64,000 nt of DNA, taken from Synechococcus sp. CCY 0621. Lineage in GTDB: Bacteria > Cyanobacteriota > Cyanobacteriia > PCC-6307 > Cyanobiaceae. Within the stretch, counting starts at the first letter, position 1; the number at the start of each line of letters is the position of its first letter. Below the pieces are notes generated by a model. That model worked only from the letters and a program-made list of their open reading frames with translations, was not told the origin of the DNA and searched no databases. A program made the translations under genes and the position numbers. Below are positions 43,751 through 52,160 of this stretch, piece by piece. The stretch lies in contig NZ_JAFKRH010000015.1 of NCBI RefSeq assembly GCF_019038465.1, positions 186,001 to 250,000 of the forward strand, read 5' to 3'.

Positions 43751-44560
43751 ATGTATCGATCTCTACCGATCAGTTCGACCATCGTTACCTATCGACGTGG
43801 TGGAGACTCTGCCTATGGGGCGCGGCTGGCTGATTGCATTATGGGTTTGCTTTCCTCCGGATTTGCTGGGCCTCTTTACATCGTTGACAATAGTCGCGAA
43901 TCCAGTTTAGAAGCAGTTCTACCCAGCGATCCACGAATTCACTACTTGCATTTGGGTGGCCGAAATCTTGGATTTGGTGCAGCTCATAATCTTGTAAGGA
44001 ATCTTGAGCTGGGAACCTTTCATCTGATTCTAAATCCCGACATTGTGTTCCCAGAACCTACCGTTCTGCAGCGCCTGGTAGCGGTACTTGACGAGAACCC
44101 TTCAATTTCAATGATACAGCCATTGATCTGTGATGTGCTTCCACCTCACCATGTGCAGCGATTATGCAAGCGTGATCCCACCTTGCTTGCCCAGATCGGC
44201 AGAGCCGTGCTTGGTCCGATCTACCACCGGGCTTTGCGTCGGTACAACGAATGGTATGAAATGCAAAGCGAGGCCTACGGCAGTTCGCTGGTTTTATCCA
44301 CGTATCTTTCAGGAGCGTTCATGCTATGTCGTACGGATAAGCTACACAGAGCTGGCTGGTTTGATCCAGCTTTCTTTCTCTATCTGGAAGATGCTGATCT
44401 GACCCGCCGCCTCGCGGCTTATGGTCCGTGTGTGCATTGTCCTTGGGTGCTCGTCTATCACCATTGGGCTCGCTTCAATCGTACCCGTCTGATCCCTTTC
44501 CTTTCTGCTGCTTGGTCCTTTGTAATCTATTCCCGAAAGTGGGGGCTGGTAGGCTGGTAA
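43751..44560 (+). CDS. GT2 rhamnosyltransferase-like glycosyltransferase
   Basis: The 269-residue protein is a small GT-A enzyme: TIVTYRRGGDSAYG, LYIVDNSRESS, LGGRNLGFGAAHNLVRNL, the donor/metal motif LILNPDIVF, YLSGAFMLCRTDKLHRAGWF and the acidic FLYLEDADLTRRL. It has the pattern of rhamnosyl/galactofuranosyl-type GT2 proteins (FGxAxNxG, NPD). The ATG at 43751 is used; a TTG lies 3 codons upstream. It is divergent from the nonulosonate operon across 174 bases and is followed after 22 bases by a cupin gene. Confidence 0.88.
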   Translation: MYRSLPISSTIVTYRRGGDSAYGARLADCIMGLLSSGFAGPLYIVDNSRESSLEAVLPSDPRIHYLHLGGRNLGFGAAHNLVRNLELGTFHLILNPDIVFPEPTVLQRLVAVLDENPSISMIQPLICDVLPPHHVQRLCKRDPTLLAQIGRAVLGPIYHRALRRYNEWYEMQSEAYGSSLVLSTYLSGAFMLCRTDKLHRAGWFDPAFFLYLEDADLTRRLAAYGPCVHCPWVLVYHHWARFNRTRLIPFLSAAWSFVIYSRKWGLVGW

Positions 44561-44582
44561 TGATGTGCTGCCTGCACTGATC

Positions 44583-45023
44583 ATGACGGAACCCCTGCCA
44601 ACACCAGAATTCTTTGCACCCAGGGACATGGGCCCACGATCCTGGGGGACAGAGACCTTGGTTGCCCTTTCTCCTGGGAAGTATTCCCTCAAGCATCTTT
44701 TCGTAAAGGCGGGTTCACGCGGTGGCTTGCAGTATCACCATTTCAAGGATGAGAGCGCCTTTCTTGTCAGCGGTACGATGCGCCTTCGATACGACGATGG
44801 AAGCGGCAAACTTGTTGAGAAACTGGTTGGTCCTGGCGCAAGTTTTCGTTTCCCGCCAGGTTCGGTCCACCAGGAAGAAGCCATCACTGACTGTGTGCTG
44901 ATTGAGGCTTCTACTCCTCACGCCAATGACAGGGTTCGTATGGAAGCCGTCTACGGCATTGATGCAGGTGATGATAACCCTCTCCCTTCCACTCGCCCTG
45001 ATGAAGTGATCCTCATCACGTAA
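44583..45023 (+). CDS. Cupin-domain protein
   Basis: The 146-residue protein is one cupin barrel: GSRGGLQYHHFKDESAFLVS (His-His-Glu type first motif) and GASFRFPPGSVHQEEA (second motif His). It probably binds one metal ion. Proteins like this near polysaccharide genes include sugar isomerases/epimerases and mannose-6-P isomerase-like enzymes, but no substrate can be assigned. It follows the GT2 gene by 22 bases and converges with the aldolase gene at 45031. Confidence 0.82.
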   Translation: MTEPLPTPEFFAPRDMGPRSWGTETLVALSPGKYSLKHLFVKAGSRGGLQYHHFKDESAFLVSGTMRLRYDDGSGKLVEKLVGPGASFRFPPGSVHQEEAITDCVLIEASTPHANDRVRMEAVYGIDAGDDNPLPSTRPDEVILIT

Positions 45024-45030
45024 GCCGTCG

Positions 45031-45807
45031 CTAGTGATTCAGCTCCGCGAGAAGGCCGCCGGCCCCTCCGCTTAGCAGCACCGTATCGGTGGTCACTGCA
45101 ATGAACTGAAAGCCCTCTTCCCGCCGGCGTCGAATGGACTCTCGTTCCAGTGCGATCACACCGGCGGCGACACCAGCTCTTTGGGCGGCCACTAGAACAC
45201 GTCCTGCTGCTGACACGACACTTGGATGGTCTACCTGCCCAAGGAGCCCCATACTTGCGGAAAGGTCATACATGCCCACAAACACGAGATCAAGGCCGGG
45301 GACGGAGACAATCTCATCAATGGCGTCAACGGCCGCTATATGTTCAATTTGGGCGATGGCTAGAATTTCGTTATCTGCCACTTTCGCGTAGGTGCCGGCT
45401 CCATTCACCCCCCAGCGCGCTGGGGCCATGGCTGGACCGAACCCTCTGACTCCTTGGGGTGGATATCTCACAGCAGCCACTGCTTGATAGGCCTCCTTGG
45501 CGGAATTGACCATCGGGGTGATGATTCCCATGGCCCCGGCATCCAGATGTGCTTTGGCGAGCCACGGCAAATTCTCTGCAATTCGCACAAGTGGTACGGC
45601 GTCTGTTCCCTGGCTGGCCTGGATCATCAGCTGGGCTGTTTCCACTGAGATCGCACCATGCTCGGTGTCGACCCAGATCCAGTCGAATCCTTGAGCGGCC
45701 ATCAGTGCCGCTACCGTCGGGCAGGCCAACTGCAGGATGACTCCGTAGGAGGGTTCTCCTGCTCTGAGTCTTCCCTTGAGCTGTAGAAGCGCATTCATTC
45801 TGTTCAT
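45031..45807 (-). CDS. HpcH/HpaI-family class II aldolase
   Basis: The 258-residue TIM barrel has YGVILQLACPTVAALMAAQG, the WVDTEHGAISVETAQ motif with catalytic and metal-binding residues, VRIAENLPWLAKAHLDAGAMG, IITPMVNSAKEA and GLDLVFVGMYDLSASMG. The family cleaves or forms 2-keto-3-deoxy acids from pyruvate and an aldehyde. Its place next to a NeuB cassette and a cupin suggests keto-acid sugar metabolism, but whether it builds or recycles is unknown. An ATG at 45807 is used (TTG one codon earlier is also possible). Confidence 0.88.
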   Translation of the reverse strand: MNRMNALLQLKGRLRAGEPSYGVILQLACPTVAALMAAQGFDWIWVDTEHGAISVETAQLMIQASQGTDAVPLVRIAENLPWLAKAHLDAGAMGIITPMVNSAKEAYQAVAAVRYPPQGVRGFGPAMAPARWGVNGAGTYAKVADNEILAIAQIEHIAAVDAIDEIVSVPGLDLVFVGMYDLSASMGLLGQVDHPSVVSAAGRVLVAAQRAGVAAGVIALERESIRRRREEGFQFIAVTTDTVLLSGGAGGLLAELNH

Positions 45808-46372
45808 CAATTGACAGCCTGTTCATGGCACTCCAATTATCCTTGGAATTCCTGGTATTCACTAGTCGGACGATCTTGCCTCATTACATGTAACGTATGG
45901 ACACAGCCCAGACCTCTTCTGCTAGAGGACCTGCTGGTTGTTCACGTTGTGCCCAGTGTCATCACGATGAGGCCCGCAGCCTGGCCTTCCAGAAATCCTG
46001 GATCATCAGACCTGGCAAGGAGCTCAGCCCCTGCATTTCCTGGCAGCATTTTCCTAAGTCATCTACTCATCCCACACTGCCTTGGGCATTGTTTTGCGAT
46101 CGCGCTGCCGACATCCATGGCCTTGAACGGCCACTACCAACGGATCGCTGCATGTAATCAAAATCTGGCTAGCGAATTTCTCGCCTTCCTTCTCATCAGA
46201 GTCCTTCAGTGCGTATGAGGGTTGAGTTCGCAAGCCTGGGCATTAAAAACGGCAGACTGCCACCATCCTGACAGCCTTAATGCGGCGCTTGTTGTGTCCT
46301 GGAGTTGATGACGCAGCAGCTGGACTCAACATCTTTGTGTTAGGGTGACCGGTGAATCACGGTTGGGTCATT
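45808..46372. other. Intergenic region with non-coding-looking short ORFs
   Basis: About 560 bases lie between the aldolase start and the GT-C-like gene. Two overlapping plus-strand ORFs of 86 and 135 codons occur here, but they have no recognisable motif, mixed base composition and out-of-frame overlap, so I do not call them. One HIP1 octamer is at 46096. The tail of the region must hold the promoter for the gene at 46373 and another for the aldolase. Confidence 0.5.
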
Positions 46373-48094
46373 ATGGGTAAAGCCTCTTCGTTGAACCCGT
46401 TGAAGAAGTGCTTTGCCATGGCTCTCCTGTTAGTCTTTTTTGTTGTTATAGCCTCTGTTAAATTTGGACATGTGGTGAGTTATTCGCAATCTCAGGGGCG
46501 TTTGTCCATCCCCCCAAGGCCAGATGACATCGGCTATCAATTGCAGGCAATAAAGGATGCCAATGAGCTTCGTGCGAGAGGCTGGAGTCTTGGCTCTGTT
46601 GAGTATATATTTCACCATCGTCATTCTCCCCTGCTGAATGCCATTGGCACCTCTAGTTACCTCGTCTCTCCGCCCCGATACGTTCATGGATCGAAGGACT
46701 GGTCAAGCTTTTACCTGCCTAGCAAGGTGGCGGGTTTCTCTATGTTGTTGGCCATTCCGCTCCTTTTCTGGTGCCTGTTCAGGTTCCAGGCATTTGGCCT
46801 GCCGATCTTTGTTGGAACTTTCGCCACTTATAGCTTCGCTTGGACGGGTGGTTTGATCACCGAGTTCAGGCCTGACCTGATCAGTGGCCTGTTGCTGGGT
46901 GCTGGCGTGTTAGCGCTATGCCAGCGAGCTTTCAATGAACGGGTGCCACTGATTGTTGCGCCTCTTTTTATCTTTGCCTCCCTCTATGCTAAGCCAACAA
47001 CATTTCTTCCTTTGTTCATAACTGCGGGTGCGACGATTCTGCTTGTCTACCTTTGCTATGCGCGACGGGGCCTCGGGATGGCTCCATTAAGGAAGTCATC
47101 CATTTCTCTTGCTATTTCCGTAAGCGTTGCGCTTCTGCTCCCTTTCTTGTTGATTAATCTGGCTCCCATCTCTTCGTATCTCTACAAGGCGTTCGTGACG
47201 GATTCACGCATTTGGGGTGGGCCGTTTGAGGGCCAAAGTCTGATTGAGCGACTGTCCTGGTACTTGCAACCTTCTGGCGGAGGCGCCATCAGTCTTCCCC
47301 TGAATAATCTGATCTTAATTGTATCTATTGTCTTTTTTCTTGTTGTGCGTCTTGCGCTATGCCGGCGACTGGGAAGCGAACTTTCTCACGGCTATTACAA
47401 GGGATTTGCATTGGCACTGCTCTGTGGCGCTCCCTATTTTCTTATGGCGAGCGTATCGAATAATAAGAGTTACTTTCTTGGGGCCTTCATCGGTATCTTC
47501 ATGTCGCTTCTGCTTGCGGGCATCCTCGCGACTTTAGTGCTGGAGCTGAGCTTATCTGGAAGACGACTCTTGCATTCCTTGGCTTTGCTGCTAGTCGCTT
47601 GTATGGGCGTTCTGGCTATGGCGGCACCGCCGCCGGAAGCCTTTTTGTGGTCGGCAGGTAATTCACTGCAAGCACGCATGTTGCATCGGGATACTGTCGA
47701 CCAGGCGCTGGCGCTCTTGAGTCAGTCGCCTGCTTTGTCGCGAGCGAATAGTCGGGTATTTGTGGCCGCTACGGAGTCGCTTCACGGAGATCTTGTTGAG
47801 GCCTATCTCCAGATACAGTCGCCACGGGGCAAGTCATTCCATGTAACTGACGGCGAGAATGTCACTGGTCAGCAGGAACTCATCCGTGAAATTGACAGTG
47901 CGGATATCATTGTCTTTGAGTCCGGTGAGATAGCTCCACCTTCCTATGCCTTTGACCTTTACATGCCATCCGTGCAAAGTCACTTGCAACAGATGGCTAA
48001 GGGCGGAAAGGACTTGCAAGTTCTTGAAACCAAAGCCCGTGTCCGTATGAAGAACGGACGAAGCCAGGGGGTTCTGATCATGTCCAGGCTTTGA
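46373..48094 (+). CDS. Multi-spanning GT-C-like membrane glycosyltransferase
   Basis: The 573-residue protein has an N-terminal helix (MALLLVFFVVIASVKFG), then a loop with PRPDDIGYQ, where paired aspartates after the first helix are typical of GT39/GT83-type enzymes. Around nine further hydrophobic helices run to residue about 430 (for example LPIFVGTFATYSFAWTGGL and ISLAISVSVALLLPFLLI). A soluble C-terminal domain follows. Such enzymes use polyprenyl-linked sugars on the outer side of the membrane. An ATG at 46373 was preferred over GTG seven codons earlier. Exact family not established. Confidence 0.65.
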   Translation: MGKASSLNPLKKCFAMALLLVFFVVIASVKFGHVVSYSQSQGRLSIPPRPDDIGYQLQAIKDANELRARGWSLGSVEYIFHHRHSPLLNAIGTSSYLVSPPRYVHGSKDWSSFYLPSKVAGFSMLLAIPLLFWCLFRFQAFGLPIFVGTFATYSFAWTGGLITEFRPDLISGLLLGAGVLALCQRAFNERVPLIVAPLFIFASLYAKPTTFLPLFITAGATILLVYLCYARRGLGMAPLRKSSISLAISVSVALLLPFLLINLAPISSYLYKAFVTDSRIWGGPFEGQSLIERLSWYLQPSGGGAISLPLNNLILIVSIVFFLVVRLALCRRLGSELSHGYYKGFALALLCGAPYFLMASVSNNKSYFLGAFIGIFMSLLLAGILATLVLELSLSGRRLLHSLALLLVACMGVLAMAAPPPEAFLWSAGNSLQARMLHRDTVDQALALLSQSPALSRANSRVFVAATESLHGDLVEAYLQIQSPRGKSFHVTDGENVTGQQELIREIDSADIIVFESGEIAPPSYAFDLYMPSVQSHLQQMAKGGKDLQVLETKARVRMKNGRSQGVLIMSRL

Positions 48095-49273
48095 TAAGTC
48101 CAGCGACCACACTTCTTGCTTGAAACATTGGATGTAGAGTCTTCATCTTGCTGCTCCATTGCAGGTTCATAAAATGATCTTTGCTTTGCAGTGATCTTTC
48201 TGGTCCATGCGACTAGCTTTCGTCGCTAAGCTATGCGCTTTCATTCGTTTCTCTGTTCTTCGGAGATCCTTCTGCAGTGAGCGCTGACGCTTCTATATCC
48301 CGTCCACTGCTACCACCAGTGGGCCTGCTGGAATTGATCGTTGATTTCTTCCCGCCAGTCCGCCCAGGATGCCAAATCTCAGCCGCCGCAGGCGATGATT
48401 GAGCAGATCGCTGCGGAGAAGTGTCACCAGCAGGCCAGCGCCAGGTCAGCCGCCTGATGCAGGACCTGCGTCGTAAGGACAAGGCCCTGGCGGAGGCGCC
48501 GGCACTGCTGTAGCCGCAGGCAGCTTCGATGCATTTCGCCTCAACGATGAACCAGGCTGTCAGGGCAGGGTAGGGGGGAATTGATCTCTCCTTTTTAATC
48601 ATTGGAGAGCACCGGAGATGCTCCATGCAGGTACTGCGGCAGCGTTGCGGAGGCGGCGTCAGTTTTGGGCTGATGGGGAGAGTCTGGATGGCCGTTTGGG
48701 CAGCCACTGCCCTGGTTCTCATTGCTCCATCGATGAGAAGCTCAAACGGATCCTGCTCCCCTGTAGCCCGCCGGAATCCGCCGGTCCGCCGCCTGGACAG
48801 AGCGATCCAGCACTTGCGGACCGTCCCTGTCCATCTCCTTGGTGGATGCCTGCGGCTACGCTTACGCTCGCAGCGAAGTTAGGGTGCTGCATGCCCACGT
48901 CCAGGCTCACCAGCGTCCGTGGTGACATCGGTAACACCATAAGGGTGTTCACCCTTGAGGCATGCCTGGATGAGTTGGCTGTGCTCCAATCCTTTCCCCA
49001 TCCCACAGGTCAGCATCGACACCCCCTGCTAGGAATCGCAGCAGTCTGGCTGCGCGCATCAGCAGGGCCGCCAGCGTCATCGCTGCTGCTGGCTGTGGCC
49101 GGAGATGCTCGTGTTCAATTCAACGCCCCCAGAAACATCGTCTATCGGCCTAAGTTGGCAATGTGCGCCGGATAAGCGCCAGGAACTTCATCTTTGTGCG
49201 CTGTCACCGAGCCACTCCTTGTGAAGCTGGTTTCTGTCCACCATCATGTGACGTTCAGCTGTGCTGGTGATCC
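48095..49273. other. IS graveyard between two polysaccharide gene blocks
   Basis: Almost 1.2 kb without an intact gene. The stretch 48347-48513 is a decayed IS3 orfA. The following 700 bases are more GC-rich than their surroundings. They hold several broken frames of 70-185 codons on both strands with no recognisable motif, so they may be older insertion debris. The last 100 bases before 49274 should hold the promoter of the GtrB operon. Confidence 0.5.
48347..48513 (+). pseudogene. Decayed IS3-family orfA fragment
   Basis: One frame reads SRQSAQDAKSQP and a frame-shifted continuation reads QRQVSRLMQDLRRKDKALAE. Both match the corresponding part of orfA in the element at 53721-55476 (RQAAQDANAQP and LQQELRRKDKALAE), so this is a truncated, frameshifted relative of that IS in the opposite orientation. 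No start or terminal repeats were found. Confidence 0.7.
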
Positions 49274-50257
49274 ATGCACCTCTGGCTCCTAAGATGGATG
49301 AAATTATCGGGACAGCGGGAGCCAGAGCCAGTGCCAATGATCTCTGTGGTCTCTCCTGTGTACCAAGCTGCAGAGGCGCTCCCGCATCTGGTCAGGGAAC
49401 TATCCAATACACTCCAGAATCTGACTGATCGCTACGAAATCATCCTTGTCGATGATAGAAGTAAGGATCAGTCTTGGCAGTCAATTGAAGTTGAGTGCCG
49501 CAAGTCCAGTCATGTGATTGGTCTCAGGCTTAGTCGAAACTTTGGACAGCACTCTGCAATTACTGCTGGACTGAGCCATGCAACAGGAGACTGGATTGTC
49601 GTCATGGACTGTGATCTTCAGGACAGACCTGATCAAATTCCTGCTCTTTATCGCAAGGCAACCGAAGGATATGATGTCGTCACAGCAAGGAGACTGATTA
49701 GGCAAGACTCCATATTGAAGAGATTTTATTCACGCTGTTTCTATTCCTTTTTTAGCTACCTTACAGGCACAACCCAAGATGCCTCAATTGCCAACTTTGG
49801 TATTTACCGTAAGAAGGTTATTCGGGCAATCCTTAGCATGGAGGACAACATTCGATACTTTCCGGCCATGGTCCAATGGGTTGGATTTTATTCGACGTCT
49901 GTTGACGTCGCCCACGCTTCACGAGTGCATGGAAGATCTACCTATAACTTGCAGAAAATGCTTCGGCTTGCGATTGACGTCATTATTTCCTTTTCGGACA
50001 AGCCCTTGAGGCTAGTCGCTCAAGGAGGGTTAGCCCTTTCTTGCCTGTCTATGCTTATTGGCTTTATTTATTTGGGGGGTTATGCGCTTGGTGTTATCAA
50101 GGTCGCTGGCTATGCAAGTATCATTATATCCATTTGGCTTACTGCGGGCTTTAACATATTTGTTTTGGGTCTCGTTGGAATTTATGTGGGTAAGGCCTTT
50201 GAAAAAATCAAGGGTCGTCCAGTCTTCATTGTTGATGAGGTTCTGAGTCTTGATTGA
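49274..50257 (+). CDS. GtrB/ArnC-like polyprenyl-phosphate glycosyltransferase
   Basis: The 327-residue GT2 protein has ISVVSPVYQAAEALPHLV, YEIILVDDRSKDQSW, LRLSRNFGQHSAITAGL and the metal motif VVMDCDLQDRPDQIP. Two C-terminal membrane helices follow (ALSCLSMLIGFIYLGGYAL and AGFNIFVLGLVGIYVG). This architecture transfers a sugar from a nucleotide to undecaprenyl phosphate on the cytoplasmic face, for later use outside. A GtrA-like flippase gene is two genes downstream. Its stop overlaps the next gene by 8 bases. Confidence 0.9.
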   Translation: MHLWLLRWMKLSGQREPEPVPMISVVSPVYQAAEALPHLVRELSNTLQNLTDRYEIILVDDRSKDQSWQSIEVECRKSSHVIGLRLSRNFGQHSAITAGLSHATGDWIVVMDCDLQDRPDQIPALYRKATEGYDVVTARRLIRQDSILKRFYSRCFYSFFSYLTGTTQDASIANFGIYRKKVIRAILSMEDNIRYFPAMVQWVGFYSTSVDVAHASRVHGRSTYNLQKMLRLAIDVIISFSDKPLRLVAQGGLALSCLSMLIGFIYLGGYALGVIKVAGYASIIISIWLTAGFNIFVLGLVGIYVGKAFEKIKGRPVFIVDEVLSLD

Positions 50258-50984
50258 GTATCTTGACTGGGATACGAAGTTCTTCGAGCTTAAGGTTGGA
50301 AGGTGCACTGTTGACTCTGACTTGTCGTGGAGTACAGCACAGGTGCAAGCAGGTGATGGAGACTTCAAGCTGGTGTATATCTACTCTGGCTACGAACTAT
50401 CAGGTTCGTCGAATGATTGCTTCCATCTGCTTGATGTCGGAGGACAGATTGAATTTGACAAGACTCCTTTGGCTCATCCTGAGGACCAAGAGACCGGCAG
50501 GAATATCTCTTCCTATCGAAGCCTGCCCCTGTCTCCCGCTATCTGCCATCTTGCTTATACTAGTGGGCGACTGTCTAGGTTTAGGATTGATCCACACATC
50601 CCGAGGACTAAATATGAATCGCTTTATGCTACTTGGGTCGCCAATACCCTGCAACGCCATCCATTCGGATCCGTCTTTGTTTATCAGATGGACGGTCACC
50701 CTGTTGGGCTTATCACGTTTGAGTGGGATCGTTCAGTTTGCACGATCGGCCTGCTAGCAGTTCTTGACTCAGCCCAGGGTAGGGGAATCGCTACAAAGCT
50801 GATCAGGCATGTTGAGAGCTTCTGCATGCGAAGACGGATAGGAAAGCTACGAGTCAAAACTCAACTCTCTAACCTCAGTGCACGATCTCTGTATCTAAAA
50901 TGTGGCTTCGTTGTGCGGGAACGCTCATATCTTTATCACGCCCGTGCGTCGTCACTTGGAGATAAGTCAGTCAGCCTCCTTTGA
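50250..50984 (+). CDS. WecD-like GNAT N-acetyltransferase
   Basis: The 244-residue protein begins IEYLDWDTKFFELKVGR, the dTDP-fucosamine acetyltransferase (WecD) opening (DWDTxFFxxxVGR). The C-terminal GNAT fold shows CTIGLLAVLDSAQGRGIATKLIRH (acetyl-CoA loop QGRGIA) and NLSARSLYLKCGF. WecD acetylates the amino group of dTDP-4-amino-4,6-dideoxygalactose made by WecE. Here wecE is three genes on in the same operon. The TTG start at 50250 overlaps the end of the GtrB gene by 8 bases. Confidence 0.88.
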   Translation: MIEYLDWDTKFFELKVGRCTVDSDLSWSTAQVQAGDGDFKLVYIYSGYELSGSSNDCFHLLDVGGQIEFDKTPLAHPEDQETGRNISSYRSLPLSPAICHLAYTSGRLSRFRIDPHIPRTKYESLYATWVANTLQRHPFGSVFVYQMDGHPVGLITFEWDRSVCTIGLLAVLDSAQGRGIATKLIRHVESFCMRRRIGKLRVKTQLSNLSARSLYLKCGFVVRERSYLYHARASSLGDKSVSLL

Positions 50985-51008
50985 CTCTCAAGTTACTTGC
51001 ATGTCTGC

Positions 51009-51392
51009 ATGAATCAACATCTCGAGCTCCGTAGCCAACTCTTCAAATACTTACTTGTTGGTGTCACTTCCAATGGTGCCGCCTATGGCTTCTACCTTCT
51101 CATTACGTCATTTGGCCTAAGTCCAGTTCTCGGCATGTCGATCGTCTACGTCATGGCGGCCGGCATTAATTATTTCTTGAACAGATCCTGGACATTCTCT
51201 TCGAATGCTCCCGTGCGCAGATCTTTGTTTAGATATGTCGTGGTTCAGTGCGTTGGTTATGCCACGAATCTTGTTCTGTTAGCCGTGCTTCATTATGCTC
51301 TTGGTGTGCCTCACTATCTTGCGCAGCTAGCTGGTGTTACGATAGTGGCTGGTGAGCTATTTCTTCTGAGCCGCTTTTTTGTTTTTGTATAG
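51009..51392 (+). CDS. GtrA-family membrane protein
   Basis: The 127-residue protein has four hydrophobic helices, with FKYLLVGVTSNGAAYGFYLL, INYFLNRSWTFSS (the GtrA N-x2-W-T-F motif) and ELFLLSRFFVFV. GtrA proteins are thought to flip polyprenyl-linked sugars made by GtrB partners; the GtrB gene is two genes upstream. An ATG at 51009 gives the family start. Confidence 0.92.
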   Translation: MNQHLELRSQLFKYLLVGVTSNGAAYGFYLLITSFGLSPVLGMSIVYVMAAGINYFLNRSWTFSSNAPVRRSLFRYVVVQCVGYATNLVLLAVLHYALGVPHYLAQLAGVTIVAGELFLLSRFFVFV

Positions 51393-51401
51393 CTCAAGCC
51401 T

Positions 51402-52160
51402 ATGAAAGCAACCCTTCCCTCTTCCCCGTTCCCTCCACAAGCCTTTATCGATCTTGCTGATGCGGAAGATCAGCATTGGTGGTTTCGGGCGAGAAGTCAG
51501 ATTCTCATTTGGATTCTGAAGACAAGAGTCTATGGGCTGAGCAACTTTCTCGAAGTCGGTTGCGGCACTGGTTATGTTCTAAGAAGCATTTCAGACGCAC
51601 TCCCGTGTGTAGGCCTGGAAGCCACTGAATACTTTCAGGATGGCATGTTGATTGCCATGCAGCGGGTTCCAAATTGTCATTTTAGACAACTCGATGCCAC
51701 TGAGATGGCCGAAGCAGATGTCTATGACTGCATTGGATCTTTTGACGTTTTGGAGCATATTCAGGCTGATGAGCGCGTGCTTCTTAACTTTCATCGTGCT
51801 CTGCGTTCAGGCGGGTTTCTTGTGCTGACTGTTCCGCAGCACGCCTGGCTTTGGTCAGGGGCGGACGAATTCGCTCACCATGTGCGCCGCTACTCACGAT
51901 CTGAACTTCGAGAGAAGGTTCTTCGTGCAGGTTTCCACATTCAGGAGTGCACTTCTTTCGTCAGTATCCTTTTGCCAGTCATGGCTCTCCAGAGACTTAC
52001 GGCAAGTCGAAAGACCTATCGCCTGGCTGATGAGCTAAGGATCAATCCCATTGTGAATTCCATGCTGTATTTTGTCATGCAGCTTGAGATCGTTCTGTTG
52101 CGCGCTGGACTACGCTTTCCTGCCGGTGGTTCTCTTCTCCTGCTGGCGCGTAAGCCATGA
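51402..52160 (+). CDS. Class I SAM-dependent methyltransferase
   Basis: The 252-residue protein has a Rossmann SAM-binding loop LEVGCGTGYVLRSI, a following acidic strand end (VGLEATE), DVYDCIGSFDVLEHI (motif post II), and LRSGGFLVLTVPQHAWLWS. It resembles methyltransferases found in polysaccharide clusters. Hydrophobic patches near the C terminus may allow membrane association. It overlaps the wecE-like gene by 4 bases. The methyl acceptor (sugar or lipid-linked sugar) is unknown. Confidence 0.85.
   Translation: MKATLPSSPFPPQAFIDLADAEDQHWWFRARSQILIWILKTRVYGLSNFLEVGCGTGYVLRSISDALPCVGLEATEYFQDGMLIAMQRVPNCHFRQLDATEMAEADVYDCIGSFDVLEHIQADERVLLNFHRALRSGGFLVLTVPQHAWLWSGADEFAHHVRRYSRSELREKVLRAGFHIQECTSFVSILLPVMALQRLTASRKTYRLADELRINPIVNSMLYFVMQLEIVLLRAGLRFPAGGSLLLLARKP

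Noticed and set aside
45811-46218. 135-codon plus-strand ORF
   Set aside because: Odd residue composition, overlapping alternative frame, no motif and no ribosome site; treated as non-coding.
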